Assembly: GCA_038534295.1 (NCBI GenBank)
Contig: JBCAXA010000002.1
Location: 310,001 to 374,000, forward strand
DNA: 64,000 nucleotides
Source: JBCAXA01 sp038534295
Lineage (GTDB): Bacteria; Pseudomonadota; Gammaproteobacteria; Steroidobacterales; Woeseiaceae
Direction: 5' to 3'
Of this stretch, positions 26,633 to 36,246 are shown piece after piece (position 1 is the stretch's first letter; each line of letters opens with the position of its first letter). The notes under the pieces were generated by a model. The model was not told where the DNA came from. It made no database searches and saw nothing but the letters and a program-made list of their open reading frames with translations. Position numbers and translations under genes: made by a program.

Positions 26633-27097
26633 TTAGCGGCGGCGATGCCAGGTCTGGTTGCGGTGGAAACTGCCCGAGTTGTAAGGGTCGCAGCCTTCTT
26701 CCTCGACCGTCTCCAGCGAGCCCGTGTCGATTTCGAGTGCGTCAGCTTCACGTAACGCATTGTTTTCATCGAGGTCGGGCACAGCGACGACGTAGACGTT
26801 CTTGTTGTTGCCGCGCGAGATAATGCGGTGTGGCGGCGTCTCTGCGACTGGCTGCTCGACTGGGGCGTCGGATTTATCTTCGGTTATCGCAACGGAATCG
26901 ATCGGTCGCCGTCGACCATTGGCAGACGCCGGTTTGCGCATGACGCGCTGCACCGAGCTCGCGCGTACGGGCGGAATAGGGTCGCGCTGTTCGGTTGCCC
27001 CGCCAGATAGGCGGGCGACGATGGCGCGAACGTTGTCAATGATCGATTCGAGCATGGTGCTAGTCAGGTCGTACTGCTGTTGATTGTTCGACGTCAA
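26633..27097 (-). CDS. small protein of unknown function, mostly disordered
   Basis: The product of up to 154 residues has a short helical start (MLESIIDNVRAIVARL), a basic linker, a small strand-rich part (NVYVVAVPDL) and a His/Arg tail. The start is uncertain: TTG 27097 or ATG 27055, neither with a good ribosome site. It could be a regulatory or adaptor protein, but nothing identifies one. Codon use looks like the neighbours. This is one of the weaker CDS calls. Confidence 0.45.
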   Translation of the reverse strand: MTSNNQQQYDLTSTMLESIIDNVRAIVARLSGGATEQRDPIPPVRASSVQRVMRKPASANGRRRPIDSVAITEDKSDAPVEQPVAETPPHRIISRGNNKNVYVVAVPDLDENNALREADALEIDTGSLETVEEEGCDPYNSGSFHRNQTWHRRR

Positions 27098-27213
27098 TTA
27101 TCTGTCGCTGTTCCGCGACATCAGCAGATACCTCACATAATACTGTAATAAATGCCGTCAAAAACAGCAGATATAAAGCATTTTGTGATTGGTGTCACAT
27201 TCTGCCAGCAACT

Positions 27214-27507
27214 TCATTGCGGTTCACTCTCAGTTGTGGGGCGGCTGTTGCCACCGACGGTCAGCGCGAGCCAGCCGAGTCGCAGGAGCTGAATGACAAG
27301 GTAGGGCGCTGCGATGAGAAACCAGATCGACGCCGATCCATCGAGAGCGGCACGGGCGAAGCGACCGACGAATTCCCCGAGGCCCTCACCGGCGTATTCG
27401 CCGAATATGCTGACCCCGGTCCAATAAACGGCCAATGGCAGAAGCAGCAATCCGGCGCCGCCGAACACGCCAAACACGATCAGTTCTTTGCGCAGCCAAC
27501 GTGGCAT
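27214..27507 (-). CDS. small two-helix membrane protein
   Basis: The product of 97 residues has two clear membrane spans (FGVFGGAGLLLLPLAVYW and ASIWFLIAAPYLVIQLLRLG) separated by a Gly-rich loop. ATG 27507 has AGGGG four bases upstream. It is the last of four leftward genes with another small membrane protein, the FHA protein and the AAA ATPase. Shared transcription is plausible. The function is unknown. Confidence 0.6.
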   Translation of the reverse strand: MPRWLRKELIVFGVFGGAGLLLLPLAVYWTGVSIFGEYAGEGLGEFVGRFARAALDGSASIWFLIAAPYLVIQLLRLGWLALTVGGNSRPTTESEPQ

Positions 27508-27559
27508 CGCGCGCCCCTAGGTCAAAGGGCTGTAATGCTGTTGTAATGCCTATCGCCGG

Positions 27560-27835
27560 TCAAGTGTCGGTTTTTCGAGAACGAGCGCGGCGAAGCCATA
27601 CGTAGACGGCTGCGTGAATCAGGCCGCAAGCGACCAAAAAGTAGTACGGAACGACCCAGTACCATTCCGGTACGTAGAGCGTCGCGAAGAATGCCGTCAA
27701 CCCGGCGACGAGGTAGAAAAACGGCAGCGCCTCATAAACGACCCGCGGTATCCAGATGCGCCGAAAAAGCACGCCCGTTGCGGTGCGCGTCAACACGTCG
27801 GTGGTTGAGAACGATTCTGGATGTGGTGAATTCAT
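27560..27835 (-). CDS. small membrane protein
   Basis: The product of about 91 residues has a polar N-terminus, two aromatic-rich membrane spans (EALPFFYLVAGLTAFFATL and WVVPYYFLVACGLIHAAVYV) and a basic C-terminal tail. The start is ATG 27835 or the GTG at 27841; neither has a strong ribosome site. It sits 86 bases after the FHA gene stop on the same strand. No family is recognised. Confidence 0.55.
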   Translation of the reverse strand: MNSPHPESFSTTDVLTRTATGVLFRRIWIPRVVYEALPFFYLVAGLTAFFATLYVPEWYWVVPYYFLVACGLIHAAVYVWLRRARSRKTDT

Positions 27836-27921
27836 GGTCACCGCTGACGCACGAATTGACAGACGGTAAGGCTATCGCGCGCGATGGAAATCGTCCGTGA
27901 TTGCGCTCACAGACGAAACGA

Positions 27922-30681
27922 TTAGTGCGGCGTCGATATGAATGACAGGACGGTTTCGCCGATCGTGAGTCGATCGCCATCGGTGAGGTCTATGTTCTCA
28001 ACGCGTTTGCCGTTGACGTAGATTCCGTTCTTGCTGCCCGTGTCGACGACCTGCCAATGGTCACCGTCGATCTTGAGGTCGGCGTGATGGCGACTCACGT
28101 ACGCTGCGCGAATTTGTATGTCGTTGCGCGACGTGCGGCCGATCGACGTCGGGCTGCTTTTCAGTACGTAGCGGTCGAGCTTACCGTTGACTCGGCCAAT
28201 GAGAATGCCCACTGGCGTATCGCTGGCGCCGACTTTCCGCGACATCTGCGAATCGAGTTCTTTTACCGATGCCTCGATTCCGTCGAGGCGGCTGACGTTA
28301 GCGCGAATGCTCGCAATTGTCGCATCGCGCGCACTCAGTTCGTCGCCGAGTTCTTGCAGTTGCTCGCGCGCCTCACGCAGCTGGCGGGTCAGTTGTTCAA
28401 TACGGCTGGCCTGTTCGCCATGCGTACGGTCACGGTCACTGAGGCTCTGACGCAGTAAGGCCACTTCCTCGCGTGCCGTGGTGAGTGCATCCCCGGATCC
28501 GTCGATCCGTCTTTCCAGAGCGCGAATCTTTGACGTGCGTTCCAGTAGCGCCTGGGTCGTGCGATGAATTTGTCGTTCGAGTGCTGCCGTGCCTTCGCGT
28601 TCGGTATTAAGCTCCTCGTCGAGCGATTGCCGCGCAGCAACAACTTCGGCCAGCGTCACGTCTTTGGCGTCGAGGCTGCGCTGCAGCTCGTCGATCGATG
28701 CGTCCTTCTCGAGGATTGCTGCCTGCAAGCTTGCGTACTCGCCCTGCAGAGCGCCCAAATCGGTTTCGGAGCCGGCCTTGTCGGCTTCTAGTGCCGCGCA
28801 ACGGGTCAAGAGGTCGTCCCGATTGGCCGTTGTCGAATCGAGCTCGCTGCGCAGCGATTCGATGTTGTCGGCATCGCGCTGCATGCGCTGGTCCGCGTCG
28901 TCGAGCGCGGCGTCGCGTTCGCCGAGCAATACCCGGAGCTCTGCCAGTTCGCCAACGGCTTCGTCGCGCTCGCGGCGAACGGCGGCAAGCTGCCCTTCGA
29001 TATCCTGAACGGCCGACTTCAAAGCACGTTGCGCCGCGGTTGCGGTGGTCAGCGATTCGGTGACGTCGGCGAGACTCGATTCGGCGCCAGCGCGAGCTTC
29101 ACGCTCGGTTGCGAGCGCGTGTGACGTTTCGGAACGCCGCGTTTCGGCGTCATGAGCGGTTTTCTCGAGTGCAGCGACGTCCGAGCGCAACGACACAATC
29201 TGGTCTGAGCTAGCCTCGTTCTGACGACGCAGCTCGGCGATCGTGTCGGCCCGATCGCTAGCGATGTTCTCGCTTGCCGCCAGCGTTGCATTGAGCGTTT
29301 CCATCCGCTCGTTCTGTTCGGTCAGCGACTCAGCGGATTCTCTGGCACTCTTTTCTAACGCATCGATGGCATCGGTTTGCTCGACGATTCGCCGTTCCGC
29401 CGCCAGCAATTTTTTCGTGAGCTCCGACTCGGTGCTCGACAGATGTTCAAAACGCCGGTTGAGTTCGTCGCGATCGCGTTCGACGTCGGTTTTCTCAGTT
29501 TCGAGCGCGGCAATGGCCGCCTCGTGCTCGACGATTTTCTGTGTTGCTTGCTCGAGATCAGCGGACAGCGCTTCAATCTGTGCTTCTAGTCGACGTTGGT
29601 TTTGCGTGGCATCGGACAATGCGACTTCGAGTTCGCCGTGCTCGCGACGGCTCTCGGTGAGAACGCTTTCGGTATTCGCGAGCTTTTCAACGAGTGCGTC
29701 ACGCTCAGCCCCAGTTGTGTCCAGTAAGCGTTGCAGCGCTGAACGTGAATCGCCGATCGCTTTGATCTCGCGATTGAACTCCGCTTCGTGATCGGCGAAC
29801 TGCGCCTTGATTGTGTCGAGCTGCGCGATCGCGCCGGATTTCGCGGTCCGTTCGTCATCGAGGCGTTGCTCGAAGGCGGCGCGTTGCTCGGTCTCTCGAT
29901 GCAGCCGCGCACGCAGTGCGTCGACTTCGCTAATGCGCTGCTCACTACTGCGCCGCAAGTCGGCCAGCTGCGTCTCGCTCTCGTTGGCGCGACGGGTCGC
30001 GCGATCCAGTGAATGCGATAGCTCGTCAATCCGGCCGCGCAAGGATACCGATTCGTCGTCGAGCTCGGCGCGTGAGCGATCGGACTGCGCCGCAACTTCC
30101 GTAATCTCCGCAAGCTTGCCCTTGAGCTCGCCCTGTGCGGACTGCAATGAGTCTCTGTCGGCGAGCAGTGCGTCGCGGGTAGTGACCGCGTCAGCAAGTT
30201 GCCGCTCGATGTCGGCGTAATCGTTGCGAAGGCTTTCGAGCGAAACGGCCCGCTCATCGGCAAGCTCGCGCGCTGCGACGAGTTCTTCTTGCCGTGAATC
30301 GAGTGTATGGCCCAGCTCGTCGAGTTGGCGACGGGCCGTAACCGCCTCGGCAGTCGACTTTTCGAGATCGCGTTCGAGTGCCGCGCTGATGGCGTCGCGT
30401 TCTTCGAGCGTCTCCTCGAGCTGCTGCCAACGCCGCTGTAGGGTCGCGATGTCGGTCTCGAGAGTCTGAATGGCCTCGGCGCGCGACGCTAGGTCCGACC
30501 GCAACGAGAGAATCGTTGCTGAGTCGTCGGACGCGAGCTCTTCCCCAGCCAGGCTCGCGAGCTGGATCGTGTCTTCGCTATCGATATCGAACGCCGAAAC
30601 GTCGAGTATCTCGAGCTCGTCCGTGGCATCGTCGTCAATGGCGACGGTTTCTTCCGTTATTTTTCTATTTTTGCTGGTCAC
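27922..30681 (-). CDS. very long coiled-coil protein with C-terminal FHA domain
   Basis: The product of 919 residues begins with an acidic tail, then a continuous coiled coil (about 55-800) of heptads rich in Leu, Glu, Asp, Ser and Arg. It ends with an FHA domain (about 825-915). The FHA signature is intact: SIGRTSRNDIQI, SRHHADL and DTGSKNGIYVNG, giving the Arg and Ser/His/Asn residues that read phosphothreonine. There is no signal peptide or membrane segment. GTG 30681 has GGTGAG six bases upstream. It lies 22 bases after the AAA ATPase gene, so the two are probably an operon. A filament or scaffold docking onto phosphoproteins is a reasonable inference. No kinase is encoded nearby. Confidence 0.85.
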   Translation of the reverse strand: MTSKNRKITEETVAIDDDATDELEILDVSAFDIDSEDTIQLASLAGEELASDDSATILSLRSDLASRAEAIQTLETDIATLQRRWQQLEETLEERDAISAALERDLEKSTAEAVTARRQLDELGHTLDSRQEELVAARELADERAVSLESLRNDYADIERQLADAVTTRDALLADRDSLQSAQGELKGKLAEITEVAAQSDRSRAELDDESVSLRGRIDELSHSLDRATRRANESETQLADLRRSSEQRISEVDALRARLHRETEQRAAFEQRLDDERTAKSGAIAQLDTIKAQFADHEAEFNREIKAIGDSRSALQRLLDTTGAERDALVEKLANTESVLTESRREHGELEVALSDATQNQRRLEAQIEALSADLEQATQKIVEHEAAIAALETEKTDVERDRDELNRRFEHLSSTESELTKKLLAAERRIVEQTDAIDALEKSARESAESLTEQNERMETLNATLAASENIASDRADTIAELRRQNEASSDQIVSLRSDVAALEKTAHDAETRRSETSHALATEREARAGAESSLADVTESLTTATAAQRALKSAVQDIEGQLAAVRRERDEAVGELAELRVLLGERDAALDDADQRMQRDADNIESLRSELDSTTANRDDLLTRCAALEADKAGSETDLGALQGEYASLQAAILEKDASIDELQRSLDAKDVTLAEVVAARQSLDEELNTEREGTAALERQIHRTTQALLERTSKIRALERRIDGSGDALTTAREEVALLRQSLSDRDRTHGEQASRIEQLTRQLREAREQLQELGDELSARDATIASIRANVSRLDGIEASVKELDSQMSRKVGASDTPVGILIGRVNGKLDRYVLKSSPTSIGRTSRNDIQIRAAYVSRHHADLKIDGDHWQVVDTGSKNGIYVNGKRVENIDLTDGDRLTIGETVLSFISTPH

Positions 30682-30703
30682 GATTGCTCACCCTGAGCAC
30701 GGG

Positions 30704-32194
30704 TCAATCGCAATACACAGCTCGCTCCGTGGCCCACTGCCGAAGCGCGCCGATGTTTTCTGCCATGGTAACCGACAGCGGGCGTGTTGCGGCAATTTCC
30801 TGCACCAAAATTTTCGTATTCAGTGGATTTCCAGACGCGTGCGCGCGATACAGACCCGAAACGATCAGCTGTTCTATTTCGGCCCCAGAGAATCCGTCGC
30901 TCCGCGCAGCAAGCAGCGCTAGATCGAAATCAGCGGGGCGCAGCTCGCGATCCTTGAGCTGCAAAGAGAATATGTCACGTCGGACGTCGTCGTTCGGCAG
31001 GTCGACAAAGAATATTTCGTCAAATCGGCCTTTGCGAACGAGTTCTGGCGGCAGAGCGCTGATGTCGTTCGCGGTAGCGACAATAAAGACGCGACTCGCG
31101 CGCTCTGCCATCCAGGTCAAAAAACTACCCAGCACACGCTTCGACGTTCCCGTCTCGTCGCGACCGCTGGCGATGCCTTTTTCCAGCTCGTCGATCCACA
31201 GCACACACGGAGCCATGGCGTCGGCCGTCGTCAACGACTCGCGCAGATTGCGCTCGGTTTCGCCGTGGTATTTGTTGTAGATGGTTGCGATGTCGAGGCG
31301 CAGGAGCGGTACGCCGAATGCGGCTGCCGTTGCCTTGGCCGCGAGACTCTTGCCGCAGCCCTGAACCCCGGTCAGCAAGATTCCCCGTGGCGGGTCTAGC
31401 GGTGGGGCATCTTTATCGCCGCGAAACACGCTCGCGCGTTGCGCCAGCCATTGCTTTAGTCGACGCATTCCGCCGACTTTGCCGAAGGTGGCCGTTTCGT
31501 ATTCGAAGCTCAGCGCGCCATTCTGGTTCAGAAGTTCATACTTTGCCTGCATGACCTTCGGCAGATCGTCATCGCGAATCGCGCCGTCGTCGTAAATGGC
31601 GTTTCTCGCCAGTCGTCGCGTGTCTTCCGCCGGCATGCCCGCCAAATTTCGGATCAGCATCGACAGCGCCTGTTTGTCGCTGCGTACTCTTTGTCCGGCG
31701 TTGCGCGCCGACCACTCCTCAGCGACATCGTTGACAATGCGCGCCCGCTCGCCTTCGTCCGGCAGCTCGAGTTCGAAGGTGGCGGCGAAGCTCTCGAGCT
31801 CCGGCGGTATCTTTACCGCGTGGCCCAGCAAAATGACGTATCGATGGCATTGCTCGAAGTCCAGGCAGACATCCTTGAGGCGACGAACGTTGACCGGATC
31901 TTCCAAATACGGATGAAAATCGAGCAGCACATAGAAGCCATCCTGGCGGGTCGCGCGGATGTGCCCTAGCACTTCTGCCGGGTCGGCGTTGTGCGATTGT
32001 GGGGCTAGGTCAATGTCCACTCGCTGCAGGCCGTCCGTGATGGTCCAGCGAAACAGCGGCCGATAGGTCGCGGCTGCCGAGCCAACGACGAGATTCTTCA
32101 GCAGCTGTAGGACACGTTTCTCGTCTTGGCTTTCTATGACGATTAACGGCGATCGGCCGCCCAACAGCAAACGAAGGTCGCGGTATTTATCCAT
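30704..32194 (-). CDS. Ycf46-like AAA+ ATPase
   Basis: The product of about 496 residues has two parts. The N-terminal domain (about 1-210: DLRLLLGGRSPLIVIES..., FYVLLDFHPYL, KIPPELESF) resembles the degenerate first module of Ycf46 proteins of cyanobacteria and algal plastids. The second is an active-looking AAA domain with Walker A GVQGCGKS (Lys about 282), Walker B VLWIDELEKG, sensor-1 ATAND and arginine-finger region VRKGRFDEIFF. ATG 32194 is supported by AGGA. A longer frame to 32395 would run into the opposing gene's promoter and start. It is followed at 22 bases by the FHA gene. The substrate is unknown. Confidence 0.85.
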   Translation of the reverse strand: MDKYRDLRLLLGGRSPLIVIESQDEKRVLQLLKNLVVGSAAATYRPLFRWTITDGLQRVDIDLAPQSHNADPAEVLGHIRATRQDGFYVLLDFHPYLEDPVNVRRLKDVCLDFEQCHRYVILLGHAVKIPPELESFAATFELELPDEGERARIVNDVAEEWSARNAGQRVRSDKQALSMLIRNLAGMPAEDTRRLARNAIYDDGAIRDDDLPKVMQAKYELLNQNGALSFEYETATFGKVGGMRRLKQWLAQRASVFRGDKDAPPLDPPRGILLTGVQGCGKSLAAKATAAAFGVPLLRLDIATIYNKYHGETERNLRESLTTADAMAPCVLWIDELEKGIASGRDETGTSKRVLGSFLTWMAERASRVFIVATANDISALPPELVRKGRFDEIFFVDLPNDDVRRDIFSLQLKDRELRPADFDLALLAARSDGFSGAEIEQLIVSGLYRAHASGNPLNTKILVQEIAATRPLSVTMAENIGALRQWATERAVYCD

Positions 32195-32321
32195 GGGTTC
32201 CTGCCATTTCCACGCTAAGTTTAGCGGCGCCGCCGCCCGAGCGCCGTGAAACCCGTCGCGACCGCCGGACGTATCGCTGGGCCTGATAAACTCACCCGTC
32301 CGCGACGACGAAGTCCCTTGC
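32195..32321. promoter_or_regulatory. divergent promoter region of AAA ATPase and S9 peptidase
   Basis: This gap of about 127 bases between divergent starts should hold both promoters. It contains no clear palindrome. The apparent extended AAA reading frame in it is not expected to be translated. Confidence 0.35.
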
Positions 32322-34394
32322 ATGACCCGATTCCTTGCCGGCGTGACAGTGTTTGCCATGGTCACCGTCGGTTGCGCCAATGCCGACGCTCGCACGCGAT
32401 TGCTCGCGGCGGAGTCGATTCTCGACTGGGCATTCGCTGCGGATCCGCGCTGGTCCCCAGACGGTTCGGTCCTTGCCTACACCGAGGTTCAGTCGCTTGC
32501 CGAAGACGATCGCTATCAGAGTCGTATTCGCCTGATTAACCCTGGCGAAGGGGCGCGGGCGCTGACGTCCACAGACAGCAACGCGCATTCACCGCGCTGG
32601 TCGCCGGATGGTCTCCAGCTAGCGTTTCTCTCCAACCGCGACGGCTCGCAGCAAGTTTGGGCGGTCGACTTCCGCGGCGGCGAGCCGCGCGCACTGACCG
32701 CTGTCGACGGCAACGTCGTTCGGTTCGAATGGTCGCCGAGCGGTGGCGCTCTGGCCCTCGTCGTTGCAGCACCGGTCGAGTCCGAGGCAGCGCCGTTTAT
32801 CACCCGTGATCTTCGTATCCGCAGCGACGGTCGATCCGGCTATTCGAACGCACCCATCCCGCGGCTCGCGTACCTCGCGCTGGACCCACCGGCTGAGCTG
32901 CGCTGGCTGACCGATGGGTTGCGCATAAACGGATCGCCGGCATGGTCCGCGGACGGCGCTTCCGTTTACGTCAGCGCATTGCCCGAGGACGATGCGCTCA
33001 CGGTCGATACCGACGTTTTTCGAATCGCCGTCGCCGATGCAGCAACCGAACGACTGACCGACTCGCCGGGTCCGGATCGCGCCTTTCCGTCCCCCGATGG
33101 GCGCTGGCTGGTCGTGATTGGCTACCAGCGGGCAAACCCGTCGGCGAGTTACCAAACCAGCGAGATCCGACTGGTCGACTTGACCGGCGAGAACCCCACG
33201 GCGCTGCTGACCGAGCAGTTCGACTACGGCGTCGGCGACGGGATGGCGGGAGACGTCAATGCGCCGGTGCCCGGTGGACAGCGCATTGTCTGGACCGACG
33301 ACAGTCAATCGCTGCTGTTCACGTCGGCGATTGAAGGGCGCGTTCAAATCGTTCGTGCCGATATTGCTGCCGGCTCTGTCGACACATTGACGGAAATCGA
33401 TGCCGGTGAGTTACGGGAATTTGACGTTGCCATCGACGGCCGCATTGCGGCGATGTTCTCGCGGCACGACCTGCCGCCGAACCTGGTTGCATTCTCGCTC
33501 GACCGCGGATCGCGCGGTGCCTGGCGCCAGCTGACCCGCCTCAACGCGGCAGCGTTGGCCGAGATTGACCTCGCCGACTACGAGGAATGGCGTATCCCCG
33601 GCGCGGGCGGCGCCCAGGAAGAGGGCGCTCAGCCGCCGCTGCAGGCTTGGCTCATCAGCCCACCAAAGCTGGATCGGCGTCGCCGTTACCCGCTGCTTCT
33701 GTACATCCACGGCGGCCCGCATTCGATGTACGGCAGCAATTTCTTCCACGAGTTTCATGTGCTCGCCGCACTTGGTTTCCATGTGTTGATCGTCAATCCG
33801 CGTGGCAGCACCGGCTACGGGGCAGAGTTCGGCAACAGTATTCAGTACCGCTATCCGGGCGATGACGCTGACGACCTACTACGTGCCTTGGATCACGTCA
33901 TCGAGAATGTCTCGACCATCGACCCCGCTCGGGTCGGGGTCGCCGGCGGCAGCGGCGGTGGTTTGCTAACGACATGGCTGATCGGTCAGACCGACCGTTT
34001 CGTTGCGGCATCGGCGCATCGGTCGGTGACCAATTGGCTCAGCTTTGTGGGCACCGCCGATCTTAATCGTTACTTTGTCGAGCACTGGTTCGAGGCGCCA
34101 CCCTGGGGTGCCGAAGACAGTTACCTTGACCGATCTCCGTTGCGATTCGTCGAGCAAGTAACAACGCCAGTGCAGATTCTGCACAGCGATCGCGATTTCC
34201 GGACGCCGCTCGAGCAATCTTTACAGTATTACACCGCGCTGCGGGTTCTAGGAAAGCCTGCCGAGCTCGTTATCGTTCGCGACGAGTCGCACGGCTTGTC
34301 GCGAGGTGGCCGACCAAGCAATCGACTGGCCCGTCTAGCGGCGATTAGTCGCTGGTTTCGCCAGTATCTAGAGCCTGAAAAGGCAACTCGCTAA
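32322..34394 (+). CDS. secreted S9-family prolyl oligopeptidase/dipeptidyl peptidase
   Basis: The product of 690 residues has a signal peptide, a beta-propeller of WD40-like PD40 repeats (HSPRWSPDG, WSPSGGALAL, PAWSADGASV, RAFPSPDGRWLVV; about 40-420) and an alpha/beta-hydrolase domain (about 440-690). The triad is readable: Ser 544 in AGGSGGG, Asp 625 in HSDRDF, His 657 in DESHG. It is probably a periplasmic peptidase acting on oligopeptides. Its last 50 bases overlap the 3' end of the opposing gluzincin gene. Confidence 0.93.
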   Translation: MTRFLAGVTVFAMVTVGCANADARTRLLAAESILDWAFAADPRWSPDGSVLAYTEVQSLAEDDRYQSRIRLINPGEGARALTSTDSNAHSPRWSPDGLQLAFLSNRDGSQQVWAVDFRGGEPRALTAVDGNVVRFEWSPSGGALALVVAAPVESEAAPFITRDLRIRSDGRSGYSNAPIPRLAYLALDPPAELRWLTDGLRINGSPAWSADGASVYVSALPEDDALTVDTDVFRIAVADAATERLTDSPGPDRAFPSPDGRWLVVIGYQRANPSASYQTSEIRLVDLTGENPTALLTEQFDYGVGDGMAGDVNAPVPGGQRIVWTDDSQSLLFTSAIEGRVQIVRADIAAGSVDTLTEIDAGELREFDVAIDGRIAAMFSRHDLPPNLVAFSLDRGSRGAWRQLTRLNAAALAEIDLADYEEWRIPGAGGAQEEGAQPPLQAWLISPPKLDRRRRYPLLLYIHGGPHSMYGSNFFHEFHVLAALGFHVLIVNPRGSTGYGAEFGNSIQYRYPGDDADDLLRALDHVIENVSTIDPARVGVAGGSGGGLLTTWLIGQTDRFVAASAHRSVTNWLSFVGTADLNRYFVEHWFEAPPWGAEDSYLDRSPLRFVEQVTTPVQILHSDRDFRTPLEQSLQYYTALRVLGKPAELVIVRDESHGLSRGGRPSNRLARLAAISRWFRQYLEPEKATR

Positions 34395-35616
34395 GCGTTC
34401 TTGCCGGTCTGCCGAGGACGTCGGCAGCGACCGTCCTTAACTCTTCCAGCGACACCGGCCCGGACTGCTCGGCGAGACGCCGAACCACATGGTCAAGGTT
34501 GCGCCTGCCGTCGTGAGCGCTTTCGATTTCGCGATTCAGCGCATGGAACACGAGCGCCGCGCGCGCCGTGACGGCGCCACGTGACGTCGGCCCGCGCAAG
34601 CCGGTCGCGCTGCGGGCCCAATCTGCCAGTTCAGCGAGTGTTTTTTCAAAGCGTCGCGGTGTGGTCGAACCGGAGCGCCTCAGCAGCCAAACGCTGTAGT
34701 ACTCGGCCAGACCTTCGATTATCCAATCGTCGTTGGTCGCTCCGGGACGCCGAAAGCCGACGTGAAACAGCTCATGCATCAAGGTGCTGGTGCCGTTCTC
34801 ACTAATCAGCGGGCGATCGGCATGCACATAGAGCGAAGCAGGGCCCGAGAGACCGCCGCGCCAGAAAGGATCGTTGGCGCTCACAATCAGCAGGCGCTCC
34901 GGGAAGTTTGGCAGCGCTTCACGCATCGCTGGCAGTGACCAATTCAAAAAGGCCAGCATGTCTTGACGCCGAACTTTTTGACCGGCCGGAGCGGCGATCA
35001 AAACGACGCCGCTACCAATCCGCTCGATACGAACGCCGAGTCGCTTGCCGGCCAGCAGCCACCCGGTCGGGCGATCGAAACGCCGGTTGGGATTATCGAC
35101 TCGAAAGTACTGGTCGTCGGTGCGTTCGAATGCACTGATGAACGACCAATCGGCGGGTACTGTCGCTCGGAAACGGGCCAAAGACTCGGCGCCCCGAACC
35201 GTGCGCGACGCCATTGCCGGGAAAACATCTTCGCCGCGAAACAGTGCCCAGGTAGCGGTGCGGCGTGCATCGAATGCTTGGCCTCGTCGGTGATCGATCG
35301 TTACGTTCCAGCGCAAAGTCCCGCCACCGGCCGGAACGCGCCAGCGCCACCGTCCCTCGTCGCGAGTCAGTTCACCGTCAGCTTCGAACGCTGACCAGCG
35401 CTCCTCGTTATCGACAAAAGCCAGCTCACGTAACTCGGTGCCTGCCTGCTCGACCGTGAGTTCGGCAATCGCCGGGCGCACCGAAAGGTCGAGCGAGTAG
35501 TCGATGCGGTACTGAAGGCTCTCGCCGTCGGCGGCCGACCCGCTGGCGAACAGCGCTAGCGCAAGTGCGGTCGCGAATTGCCCCAAGGCAAAACTGATAG
35601 GTCGGTCATGCGTCAT
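34345..35616 (-). CDS. exported zinc metallopeptidase (gluzincin, M61-like)
   Basis: The product of 423 residues has a signal peptide, a beta-rich N-terminal domain (about 30-200) and a helical zinc domain with HELFH at 281-285 and EGLAEYY at 301-307. This gives the HExxH plus downstream Glu arrangement of M61 and M1 relatives. M61 glycyl aminopeptidases are the nearest comparison, but the typical PDZ domain is missing, so the exact family is unsure. It starts at ATG 35616, only 27 bases from the divergent NlpC/P60 start, and its 3' end overlaps the S9 peptidase gene by 50 bases. Confidence 0.7.
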   Translation of the reverse strand: MTHDRPISFALGQFATALALALFASGSAADGESLQYRIDYSLDLSVRPAIAELTVEQAGTELRELAFVDNEERWSAFEADGELTRDEGRWRWRVPAGGGTLRWNVTIDHRRGQAFDARRTATWALFRGEDVFPAMASRTVRGAESLARFRATVPADWSFISAFERTDDQYFRVDNPNRRFDRPTGWLLAGKRLGVRIERIGSGVVLIAAPAGQKVRRQDMLAFLNWSLPAMREALPNFPERLLIVSANDPFWRGGLSGPASLYVHADRPLISENGTSTLMHELFHVGFRRPGATNDDWIIEGLAEYYSVWLLRRSGSTTPRRFEKTLAELADWARSATGLRGPTSRGAVTARAALVFHALNREIESAHDGRRNLDHVVRRLAEQSGPVSLEELRTVAADVLGRPARTLSELPFQALDTGETSD

Positions 35617-35643
35617 TCAGATTGCCTGTGGCATAGTCGCAGT

Positions 35644-36165
35644 ATGTCTGTGGTTTCGCGCATAACGTTGGTGCTGTTCGCTCTGACGAGCGCCACGCTC
35701 TCGGCATGCAGCTGGCAAACGCCCGTCGCATCGCCGCCGACTGCGCCACCGCAGCGGAGCCCCGCACCGGTAGTCACGCCAACTCCGAACGAGTCCGCTC
35801 GCAGCACCGCGGTCGCTGTGGCGCTCGCGCAGGTCGGCAAACCTTATCGCTTTGGTGGCGCGAGTCCAAACGAAGGTTTCGATTGCAGCGGTTTGGTTTG
35901 GTTTGCGTATCGCAACGCCGGCGTGCAAACGCCACGTACCACTCGGGCGATGTGGCGTGAGCTGGTCCCGATCGGTCGCGATGAGCTGTTGCCTGGTGAT
36001 CTTTTGTTTTTCAACATCGATGGCAAGCCCGAGCATGTCGGTCTGTACATTGGCGATGACCGGTTCGTGCACGCGCCGTCCAGCGGCAAGACCGTAACGG
36101 TCGCCGACATGTCGCAGCCGTATTACCGTCGCGTCTGGTTGCGCGGCGCACGCGTTACTGACTGA
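35644..36165 (+). CDS. NlpC/P60-family cell-wall peptidase lipoprotein
   Basis: The product of 173 residues has a signal peptide with lipobox LSAC (Cys 22), a Pro/Thr-rich linker, then a NlpC/P60 domain with catalytic Cys 81 in GFDCSGLVWFAY and His 131 in KPEHVGLYIG, as in Spr/MepS and YafL. It is expected to cleave D,L-peptide bonds in murein stems at the outer-membrane inner face. ATG 35644 starts the signal peptide; an upstream in-frame codon at 35578 would add 22 polar residues. Confidence 0.92.
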   Translation: MSVVSRITLVLFALTSATLSACSWQTPVASPPTAPPQRSPAPVVTPTPNESARSTAVAVALAQVGKPYRFGGASPNEGFDCSGLVWFAYRNAGVQTPRTTRAMWRELVPIGRDELLPGDLLFFNIDGKPEHVGLYIGDDRFVHAPSSGKTVTVADMSQPYYRRVWLRGARVTD

Positions 36166-36246
36166 ATTTCCTTCCAAAGATCGGAAATTGTGACCGCTAC
36201 CAGCCGCTGCTAGACTCACCGGCGTATCAAACAGGGGAGTTGCCCA

